A program made the translations under genes and the position numbers. A DNA stretch of 64,000 bases from Pseudomonas protegens (GTDB lineage Bacteria; Pseudomonadota; Gammaproteobacteria; Pseudomonadales; Pseudomonadaceae): assembly GCF_003363755.1 (NCBI RefSeq), contig NZ_CP031396.1, positions 1,550,001 through 1,614,000 on the forward strand, in the 5' to 3' direction. Shown one piece after another: positions 57,747 through 64,000 of this stretch; the first letter of the stretch is position 1; every line of letters starts with the position of its first letter. Under the pieces are notes generated by a model. That model was not told the origin of the DNA. It searched no databases and saw only the letters and a list, made by a program, of their open reading frames with translations.

Positions 57747-59078
57747 ATGCCGAACCGTGAGACTGCGCTCGACCTGCTGCTGTTACCGACCTGGTTGGTG
57801 CCAGTGGAGCCAGCCGGCGTCGTCCTCAAGGAACACGGCCTGGGCATCCGCGACGGGCGCATTCTGTTCATCGGCCCGCGAGCCGAGGCATTGAAGCTTC
57901 GCGCCACTGAAGTTCGCGAACTGCCCGGCATGCTGCTCAGCCCGGGACTGGTCAATGCCCACGGGCACGCAGCCATGACGCTGTTTCGCGGCCTGGCCGA
58001 CGACTTGCCACTGATGACTTGGCTGGAAAAGCATATCTGGCCCGCCGAAGCCAAGTGGGTGGATGAAGCCTTCGTCCGTGACGGTACCGACCTGGCCATC
58101 GCCGAGCAGATCAAAGGCGGCATCACCTGCTTCTCTGACATGTACTTCTTTCCGAAGGTTGCCAGCGAGCGCGTTCACAACAGCGGCATACGCGCCCAAC
58201 TCGCCATACCGATCCTCGACTTCCCCATTCCTGGAGCCCACGACGCCGACGAAGCCATTCGTCAGGGCGTCGAACTGTTTGGTGATCTCAAGCACCACCC
58301 AAGGATCAAGATCACCTTCGGCCCCCATGCGCCCTATACCGTAGGCGATGAGAATCTGGAAAAGATCCGGGTGATCGCCGAAGAACTCGACGCCTCGATC
58401 CACATGCATGTGCATGAAACCGCGTTCGAAGTGCAGCAATCCCTGGAGCAGCGTGGCGAGCGCCCACTGGCGCGCCTGGCTCGATTGGGCCTCCTGGGGC
58501 CGCGCTTCCAGGCAGTTCATATGACCCAAATCAGCGATGACGACCTGGCTTTACTGGTAGAAACCAACACCAGCGTCATTCATTGCCCGGAATCCAACTT
58601 GAAACTGGCCAGCGGCTTTTGCCCGGTAGAGCGCCTGTGGCAGGCCGGGGTCAACGTCGCGGTGGGCACCGACGGCGCGGCCAGCAACAACGATCTGGAC
58701 CTGCTGGGGGAAACTCGTACCGCCGCACTACTGGCCAAGGCCGTGGCAGGTTCGGCGACCGCCCTGGATGCCCATCGCGCCCTGCGCATGGCCACCCTTA
58801 ATGGCGCCAGAGCCATGGGGCTGGAAAGCGAAGTGGGCTCTCTGGAAATCGGCAAGGCCGCAGACATGGTGGCCTTCGACCTGTCCGGTCTGGCCCAGCA
58901 ACCGATTTACGACCCCGTGTCGCAACTGATCTACGCCACTGGCCGGGACTGCGTGAAACACCTGTGGGTCGCCGGCAAGCAACTGCTGGATGACCGGCGC
59001 CTGACTCGCCAGGACGAACAACAGCTGAGCGCCACCGCCCGCAACTGGGGCCAGCGCATCAGCGGCCACGCCCAATAA
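57747..59078 (+). CDS. mtaD: Methylthioadenosine / S-adenosylhomocysteine deaminase
   Basis: 443 residues of the amidohydrolase superfamily: metal motif [14 protein letters not shown], the third histidine in [19 protein letters not shown], and the metal aspartate in [10 protein letters not shown]. Pseudomonads are known to deaminate methylthioadenosine to methylthioinosine, then phosphorylyse it to methylthioribose 1-phosphate, the substrate of MtnA. The divergent mtnA supports this. The ubiG gene follows after 62 bases. Confidence 0.94.
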   Translation: MPNRETALDLLLLPTWLVPVEPAGVVLKEHGLGIRDGRILFIGPRAEALKLRATEVRELPGMLLSPGLVNAHGHAAMTLFRGLADDLPLMTWLEKHIWPAEAKWVDEAFVRDGTDLAIAEQIKGGITCFSDMYFFPKVASERVHNSGIRAQLAIPILDFPIPGAHDADEAIRQGVELFGDLKHHPRIKITFGPHAPYTVGDENLEKIRVIAEELDASIHMHVHETAFEVQQSLEQRGERPLARLARLGLLGPRFQAVHMTQISDDDLALLVETNTSVIHCPESNLKLASGFCPVERLWQAGVNVAVGTDGAASNNDLDLLGETRTAALLAKAVAGSATALDAHRALRMATLNGARAMGLESEVGSLEIGKAADMVAFDLSGLAQQPIYDPVSQLIYATGRDCVKHLWVAGKQLLDDRRLTRQDEQQLSATARNWGQRISGHAQ

Positions 59079-59140
59079 CCCGGACCTTGAGCGGACGCTC
59101 GAGGCCCAACAGAGAATTTCTTAGCTTTGGAGTATCACCC

Positions 59141-59839
59141 ATGAGCAACGTCGACCACGCTGAAATCGCCAAATTCGAAGCCCTGGCCCATCGCTGGTGG
59201 GACCGCGAAAGCGAATTCAAGCCCCTGCACGACATCAACCCGCTTCGGGTCAACTGGATCGACGAACGGGTCGGCCTGGCCGGCAAGAAAGTCCTCGACG
59301 TCGGCTGTGGCGGCGGCATCCTCAGCGAGGCCATGGCTCAGCGCGGCGCCACCGTGACCGGGATCGACATGGGTGAGGCACCTCTGGCGGTCGCCCAGTT
59401 GCACCAGCTGGAATCCGGCGTCAATGTCGAATACCGGCAGATCACCGCCGAAGCCCTGGCCGAGGAGATGCCTGAGCAGTTCGACGTGGTTACCTGCCTG
59501 GAAATGCTTGAGCACGTCCCTGACCCTTCATCGGTGATTCGCGCCTGCTTCCGCATGGTCAAGCCCGGCGGCCAAGTATTCTTCTCCACCATCAACCGCA
59601 ACCCCAAGGCTTACCTGTTCGCCATCATCGGTGCGGAATACATCATGAAACTGCTGCCTCGCGGCACCCATGATTTCAAGAAGTTCATCCGTCCTTCGGA
59701 ACTCGGCGCCTGGAGCCGCTCCGCCGGCCTGACCGTCAAGGACATCATCGGCCTGACCTACAACCCCCTAACCAAGCACTACAAACTGGCAGCGGACGTT
59801 GACGTCAACTACATGATCCAGACCCTGCGAGAGGAGTGA
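59141..59839 (+). CDS. ubiG: Ubiquinone biosynthesis O-methyltransferase UbiG
   Basis: 232 residues from the ATG at 59141, with TTGGAG upstream. SAM-binding motif [35 protein letters not shown] and [10 protein letters not shown] are all characteristic. It performs both O-methylations of the ubiquinone ring. The mupP gene begins 3 bases after its stop, so the two are co-translated. Confidence 0.97.
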   Translation: MSNVDHAEIAKFEALAHRWWDRESEFKPLHDINPLRVNWIDERVGLAGKKVLDVGCGGGILSEAMAQRGATVTGIDMGEAPLAVAQLHQLESGVNVEYRQITAEALAEEMPEQFDVVTCLEMLEHVPDPSSVIRACFRMVKPGGQVFFSTINRNPKAYLFAIIGAEYIMKLLPRGTHDFKKFIRPSELGAWSRSAGLTVKDIIGLTYNPLTKHYKLAADVDVNYMIQTLREE

Positions 59840-59842
59840 GAC

Positions 59843-60514
59843 ATGGCCATCAGAGCCGTTCTTTTCGATATGGATGGCACCCTGCTCGACACCGCGCCCG
59901 ACTTCATCGCAGTCTGCCAGGGTATGCGCCGTGATCGCGGCCTGCCGCCGATTGCCGACCAACATATCCGCGACGAAGTTTCGGGCGGCGCCAAGGCCAT
60001 GGTAGCCGTGACGTTTTCCATGGACCCGGAATCCCCGGGATTCGAGGAGTTACGTCTGGAATTCCTCGAGCGCTACCTCAAGCATTGCGCCGTGCACAGC
60101 AAGCTCTTCGACGGCATGGCGGAGCTACTGGCCGATATCGAAAAAGCCAATCTGATCTGGGGCGTGGTCACCAACAAGCCACTGCGCTTCGCCGAGCCGA
60201 TCATGCAGCAACTGGGGCTGGCCGAGCGCTCGGCGCTACTGATCTGCCCCGACCACGTCAAGAACAGCAAGCCCGATCCGGAGCCGCTGATCCTGGCGTG
60301 CAAGATGCTCGACCTGGACCCTTCCAGCGTCCTGTTCGTCGGCGACGATCTGCGGGATATCGAATCCGGCCGCGACGCCGGCACCAAGACCGCCGCCGTG
60401 ACCTATGGCTACATCCATCCGGACGATAATCCCCGGCACTGGGGTGCCGACGTGGTGGTCAACCATCCGCTGGAGCTGCGCCAGGTTCTGGATAACGCAT
60501 TGTGCAGCTGCTAA
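59843..60514 (+). CDS. mupP: N-acetylmuramic acid 6-phosphate phosphatase MupP
   Basis: 223 residues of the HAD superfamily: DMDGTLLDT (motif I with both aspartates), VTNKP (motif II), Lys in [10 protein letters not shown] and [14 protein letters not shown] (motif IV). It resembles phosphoglycolate phosphatase (Gph), but the position between ubiG and yciK is where MupP is encoded in Pseudomonas. MupP dephosphorylates MurNAc 6-phosphate in the peptidoglycan recycling route that bypasses de novo UDP-MurNAc synthesis. Annotation as Gph would be a common mistake. Confidence 0.88.
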   Translation: MAIRAVLFDMDGTLLDTAPDFIAVCQGMRRDRGLPPIADQHIRDEVSGGAKAMVAVTFSMDPESPGFEELRLEFLERYLKHCAVHSKLFDGMAELLADIEKANLIWGVVTNKPLRFAEPIMQQLGLAERSALLICPDHVKNSKPDPEPLILACKMLDLDPSSVLFVGDDLRDIESGRDAGTKTAAVTYGYIHPDDNPRHWGADVVVNHPLELRQVLDNALCSC

Positions 60515-60571
60515 GCGGCAGCAATTCCCGGCTAAGCGCCGGAGACGATCGAATTTCTGTTGAGGCCTTTT

Positions 60572-61312
60572 ATGTTTGATTATTCCGCTCGCCCTGAACT
60601 GCTCAAGGACCGGGTCATTCTGGTCACCGGCGCCGGGCGTGGCATCGGCGCCGCCGCCGCCAAGACCTTTGCCGCCCACGGCGCCACTGTACTCTTGCTG
60701 GGCAAGACCGAAGCCAACCTGACCGAGGTCTACGACGCCATCGAAGCGGCTGGCCACCCCCAGCCAGTAGTGATTCCGTTCAACCTGGAAACCGCCCTGC
60801 CGCACCAGTACGACGAACTGGCAGCGATGATCGAGACCGAGTTCGGCCACCTCGACGGCCTGCTGCACAATGCCTCGATCATTGGCCCTCGCACGCCGCT
60901 GGAGCAGCTGTCGGGGGAAAACTTCATGCGAGTGATGCAAGTCAACGTCAACGCCATGTTCATGCTGACCAGCACCCTGCTGCCCCTGCTCAAACTGTCC
61001 CAGGATGCTTCGGTGGTGTTCACCTCCAGCAGCGTCGGCCGCAAGGGCCGGGCCTATTGGGGCGCCTACGGCGTGTCCAAGTTCGCCACTGAGGGTCTGA
61101 TGCAGACCCTGGCCGATGAGCTGGACACTGTGGCGCCGGTCCGTGCCAACAGCATCAACCCGGGCGCCACCCGTACCAGCATGCGTGCCCAGGCTTATCC
61201 GGGCGAGAACCCCAGCAACAACCCGACACCGGAAGAGATCATGCCGGTCTACCTGTATCTGATGGGCCCGGACAGCACCGGAATCAACGGCCAGGCTTTC
61301 AACGCACAGTAA
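60572..61312 (+). CDS. YciK-type short-chain oxidoreductase
   Basis: 246 residues from the ATG at 60572, with GAGG seven bases upstream. Cofactor motif TGAGRGIGAAAA, HNASIIG, SSS in TSSSVGRKG and the active-site YGVSK are intact, and the C-terminus GINGQAFNAQ resembles YciK proteins. The substrate is unknown. It lies 57 bases after mupP on the same strand and is probably the last gene of the ubiG-mupP-yciK group. Confidence 0.92.
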   Translation: MFDYSARPELLKDRVILVTGAGRGIGAAAAKTFAAHGATVLLLGKTEANLTEVYDAIEAAGHPQPVVIPFNLETALPHQYDELAAMIETEFGHLDGLLHNASIIGPRTPLEQLSGENFMRVMQVNVNAMFMLTSTLLPLLKLSQDASVVFTSSSVGRKGRAYWGAYGVSKFATEGLMQTLADELDTVAPVRANSINPGATRTSMRAQAYPGENPSNNPTPEEIMPVYLYLMGPDSTGINGQAFNAQ

Positions 61313-61323
61313 CCCTCTCCGTT

Positions 61324-61349
61324 CGTCGCGACAGAATACTGTCGCGACG
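61324..61349. repeat. Perfect inverted repeat after yciK
   Basis: CGTCGCGACAG and CTGTCGCGACG are exact reverse complements of eleven bases around AATA, 11 bases after the yciK stop. No T-run follows on either strand. It is either a terminator without a T-tract or a palindromic binding site. Confidence 0.6.
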
Positions 61350-61607
61350 CCTTGGCAAGCCCAATCCCCCACGGGTTTCAAGCCAAACAAATGTCAGCCA
61401 AGGTAAGTCGTGCTCCCGCACACTCACCAACCATTTGAATTCAAACAAGTTTTATTCGTATGAACCGAATGGCACGAGTTTCGCTCTAACAACACTCAAC
61501 CCACGGTGCATTGACGCTGCGGGAAACGGCTTGTGCCGAGGGCTTTATAGCCAAAGGCGAAGCGGCCTAAAATGTGCGCGATTGTCCTACGGGACTGAAG
61601 GAACAGT

Positions 61608-61658
61608 ATGACGCGCAGCTCAGAGCCGCTCTCACCCAGGCAGAAACACCGTAATTAG
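61608..61658 (+). CDS. Possible 16-residue leader peptide before the GGDEF gene
   Basis: ATG at 61608 with GAAGGA six bases upstream, a better ribosome-binding site than that of the following gene. It encodes MTRSSEPLSPRQKHRN and stops with TAG 22 bases before the GGDEF start. No family can be assigned to so short a frame. It could be a leader affecting translation of the cyclase, or chance. Confidence 0.25.
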   Translation: MTRSSEPLSPRQKHRN

Positions 61659-61680
61659 TGCTCAGGGGGCTCAAGCTCAA

Positions 61681-62607
61681 ATGAAAACACCGACCCAGAC
61701 CAACGCAATTGACTTCGATAGCGCCAAATTGCAACGCCTGGGCTTTGGCCAACAGACACCGCTGATCAAACAGCCCGTCAGCCTCGGACAATTGCGCCAA
61801 CAACTGGGACTGCAACTGCAAACCAGCCTTGAGCCGCAACGCATCCTCGGCCTGTTCTTTCGCGAAGTGCAACGCCTGGTCCCCCTAGACGCCCTCCATT
61901 ACCAGCACCCACTCAGCGACCTGCGCCTGGAGTTCGGCCAGCGCGGTCACCACTCCATCAGCTACAACCTGAGCCACGAAGGCGAGTCCATGGGCGAGCT
62001 GGTGTTCCGCCGCAGCCAACGCTTCAGCGAGACCGAACAGGGTTACCTGGAGTCGTTGCTCTCAACCCTGCTGTACCCGATGCGCAACGCTTTGCTGTAT
62101 CGCGCCGCAACCCGCAGCGCCCTGCGCGATCCGTTGACCGATACCGGCAACCGGATTGCCATGGACCAAACCCTGCAACGGGAAATCGAGATGGCTCGCC
62201 GCCACTCACTCCCTCTGTCACTGCTGATGCTGGACATCGACCACTTCAAGCGCATCAACGACAGCTACGGCCACAGCACTGGCGACGAAGTGCTCAAGGC
62301 CGTCGCCGCCTCGATCAAGGGGCAACTGCGCAATGTGGACATGGTCTTTCGCTTTGGCGGGGAAGAATTCCTGATCCTGCTCTCCAACACCGGGCGCGAC
62401 GCAGCGGCGATGGTGGGCGAACGGCTGAGAAATGCCGCCCAAGCCCAGGAATACCAGGCTGACGGCAAACTGATCGAACTGACCGTCAGCCTGGGCTGTT
62501 CGACCCTGTTGCCGGGTGAGTCCGCAGAGAGCCTGTTGCGCCGCGCCGATAGCGCGCTGTACGTGGCCAAGCGGGAAGGACGCAATCGGCTGGCAATGGC
62601 GGGCTAG
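61681..62607 (+). CDS. Diguanylate cyclase (GGDEF protein)
   Basis: 308 residues. Residues about 35-130 form a GAF-like sensor region without a recognised ligand. The GGDEF domain (about 145-305) has DPLTDTGNRIAMD, DIDHFKRINDSYGH and the active GGEEF signature (RFGGEEFLILL). The inhibitory site RNVD stands exactly five residues before GGEEF, so product inhibition by c-di-GMP is expected. No membrane span, so soluble. It is followed on the opposite strand by a TenA-like and an EAL gene. Confidence 0.94.
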   Translation: MKTPTQTNAIDFDSAKLQRLGFGQQTPLIKQPVSLGQLRQQLGLQLQTSLEPQRILGLFFREVQRLVPLDALHYQHPLSDLRLEFGQRGHHSISYNLSHEGESMGELVFRRSQRFSETEQGYLESLLSTLLYPMRNALLYRAATRSALRDPLTDTGNRIAMDQTLQREIEMARRHSLPLSLLMLDIDHFKRINDSYGHSTGDEVLKAVAASIKGQLRNVDMVFRFGGEEFLILLSNTGRDAAAMVGERLRNAAQAQEYQADGKLIELTVSLGCSTLLPGESAESLLRRADSALYVAKREGRNRLAMAG

Positions 62608-62707
62608 GTAGCAGGCCTCGCACTTGTATATCAATCACGGGCAACTCCACTGCCTCAGGCAACCCTTGCCCATGACAATCGACCTGCCCGTAAAGCCCCC
62701 GCCCGAC

Positions 62708-63493
62708 TTACCCTTCAGCCAGCGCTAGGCGCTCGCGAGTCACTGTGGTTTTTTCCTGCTGCATGCAGCGCTCCAGGAACAGGTACATATAGTCATAGCT
62801 CTTGCAGATGGCCTGGCGCAGCTCAACTTGCAGGGCCTTGCTCGGATTCAAACCCGCCAGCGTGACGATAATTTCCAGGGCTTCCCAGGGATGAGCATCA
62901 TCGTACTGGGCATGCATCTTCAGCCACTTCATGGCGCGCTTGCGGTCTTCTTCCGGGAACGCAGCGGCATAGACGCCGCTGGAACAGACCAGGGCCGACC
63001 ATTCGCCCGTCGCCCCTTCAATGGCGTAGTTGGTTGCAGCGATCGCCACGATCAGCGAATCCGCCGAACTGGTGTGCCAGCACCAGTGACTCAAGGCATG
63101 CAGCTCCGGTGGCACTTGCTGAGCTTGCAAATCCTCCAGGGTCACACCATGGGCCCGACTCCAATGCACCCAGTAATCGGCATGATTGAGTTCGACCCGA
63201 ATGTTGCGCATTAGCCAGCGACGCGCCATGTCTTCGCCAGGGTGACGGGCAAAACGGGTCTTGGTCAGGTTCTGCGCCATATACAGGGCGAACTGTTCAA
63301 CCACAGGCCAGCCGCCGATCAGGTACTGACGCATGACTTTGGCACTGAGTTTGTTGTCACGCATGCGCTGATACAGCTCATGCTCCACCACACGGCGCTT
63401 GCTCTCGCTGCAGTCCCGGATCAATTGCTGAGTCCAGGCGGGGTAGCTGGCAGCTTCCATGAGCGGGCCGGTTCGGTTGAATGTGTCGATCAC
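62708..63493 (-). CDS. TenA/PqqC-like iron-containing redox enzyme family protein
   Basis: 261 residues from the GTG at 63493, chosen because AAGGAG lies eight bases upstream and the product starts IDTFNRTGPLMEAASYP. An all-helical protein with histidines and glutamates in KRRVVEHELYQRM, RVELNHADYWVHW, WCWHTSSADS and AIEGATGEWS that could bind metal or a cofactor, as in TenA and PqqC. Many annotations call it a TenA regulator, but no DNA-binding domain is visible. It lies 44 bases after the EAL gene on the same strand. Confidence 0.8.
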   Translation of the reverse strand: MIDTFNRTGPLMEAASYPAWTQQLIRDCSESKRRVVEHELYQRMRDNKLSAKVMRQYLIGGWPVVEQFALYMAQNLTKTRFARHPGEDMARRWLMRNIRVELNHADYWVHWSRAHGVTLEDLQAQQVPPELHALSHWCWHTSSADSLIVAIAATNYAIEGATGEWSALVCSSGVYAAAFPEEDRKRAMKWLKMHAQYDDAHPWEALEIIVTLAGLNPSKALQVELRQAICKSYDYMYLFLERCMQQEKTTVTRERLALAEG

Positions 63494-63537
63494 TGTCGGG
63501 CTCCTTTTGATTGTGATATGCGGATCCAAAAGAGGTT

Positions 63538-64000
63538 TCAACGGAACGTGCCGGGCGCCTTGAACAACAGCGGCTGTGGCCGCACGGGTCGACACTGCAA
63601 GCTGTCACAGGTGAACAATTGCGGACGTTCAACAATGTAGCCTTGAGCATAATCCACGCCGATCTCAAGCAGGGCCTGCTCGATCTGCGGTGTTTCAACA
63701 AACTCGGCAATCGTGCGCTTACCCATGACATGCCCGATGTGGTTGATCACCTCGACCATGGCGCGGTTAATCGGGTCGTCCAGCATATCCTTTACGAAAC
63801 TTCCATCGATCTTGAGGAAGTCTACAGGCAAATGTTTGAGATAAGCGAACGACGACATTCCCGCACAAAAGTCATCCAGGGAAAAATGGCAGCCCAAACC
63901 CTTGAGTTCATTTATAAAACGGATCGCACTGCCCAAATTGGCAATTGCACTGGTTTCAGTAATTTCAAAACAGATCATCTTCGGCGGTACGCCATAGACC
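63538..64000 (-). CDS. EAL-domain c-di-GMP phosphodiesterase (C-terminal part)
   Basis: The frame runs off the right edge, so only the last 154 residues are seen; an upstream GGDEF or sensor domain may exist. Visible EAL features are FEITETSAIAN, FSLDDFCAGMSSFAYLKHLPVDFLKIDG, RTIAEFVE and GVDYAQGY. In the loop 6 motif DDFGTG, glycine is cysteine (DDFCAG), but the catalytic Asp pair and glutamates are kept, so activity is plausible. It probably opposes the diguanylate cyclase gene nearby. Confidence 0.9.
   Translation of the reverse strand, partial: VYGVPPKMICFEITETSAIANLGSAIRFINELKGLGCHFSLDDFCAGMSSFAYLKHLPVDFLKIDGSFVKDMLDDPINRAMVEVINHIGHVMGKRTIAEFVETPQIEQALLEIGVDYAQGYIVERPQLFTCDSLQCRPVRPQPLLFKAPGTFR

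Larger units (their letters stand above)
61313..61680. other. Intergenic region between yciK and the GGDEF gene
   Basis: About 370 bases. It begins with the perfect inverted repeat at 61324-61349 and ends with a short candidate leader frame (61608-61658); both are listed separately. The AT-rich part at 61430-61500 probably contains the promoter of the GGDEF gene. Confidence 0.6.

Overview
The window is a chromosomal segment of a Pseudomonas, most likely from the P. fluorescens / protegens / chlororaphis side of the genus. The genus is indicated by the lipoprotein OprI, the TyrA-AroA fusion enzyme, the EarP/EF-P rhamnosylation pair, a WbpM-WbpL pair ending the O-antigen locus, and a gyrA-serC-pheA-hisC-tyrA/aroA-cmk-rpsA-ihfB supra-operon. 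I see no tRNA, rRNA, insertion sequence, prophage or CRISPR array. Apart from the AT-rich O-antigen region at about 40-44.5 kb, everything looks like vertically inherited core genome.

Layout. 0-3 kb: peroxide defence (ohrR end, ohr) and EF-P with its rhamnosyltransferase EarP. 3-9.7 kb: a Gre-like factor, CysB, a universal stress protein, a nucleotidase, a PanE-like reductase, a thioredoxin-like protein, a PilZ-like protein and DAHP synthase. 9.7-16.5 kb: a small zinc-ribbon ORF with a GNAT enzyme, OprI, an L,D-transpeptidase, TesA, the YbbAP-type exporter and GreB. 16.7-26.6 kb: an orphan response regulator, DoxX, MltF, TatD, a chemoreceptor, a Mpo1-like protein, a thioesterase, a CHAD protein, a lipoprotein and a patatin. 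26.6-34.6 kb: the full potassium system kdpFABC-kdpDE. 34.9-39.9 kb: an ethanolamine-permease-like gene behind a good sigma-54 promoter candidate, a DUF2897 micro-protein, a DUF1989 protein with its GntR regulator, a TetR regulator, the remnant of a short-chain dehydrogenase, and ComEA.

40-45.2 kb: the O-antigen position between wbpM and ihfB. It holds only three sugar genes (epimerase, wbpL, wbpM), enough to make and load a first sugar on undecaprenyl phosphate. No wzx, wzy, wzz or further glycosyltransferases are present here. 45.4-56.2 kb: the aromatic/serine/DNA-gyrase supra-operon, with start/stop overlaps at several junctions. 56.5-61.3 kb: methylthioadenosine salvage (mtnA and MTA deaminase, divergent), ubiquinone methyltransferase UbiG, the muropeptide-recycling phosphatase MupP and a YciK-type reductase. 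61.3-64 kb: a diguanylate cyclase with an intact inhibitory site, a TenA/PqqC-like protein and the end of an EAL-domain protein.

Most gene calls rest on clear motifs and full-length matches recalled from well-known families; no database search was run. The most worthwhile leads are the stripped O-antigen locus, the small zinc-ribbon gene overlapping the ribosome-binding site of a GNAT gene, the divergent Gre-like factor, the sigma-54 promoter in front of a permease without eutBC, and a possible short leader peptide before the diguanylate cyclase. None is clearly a new biological system.
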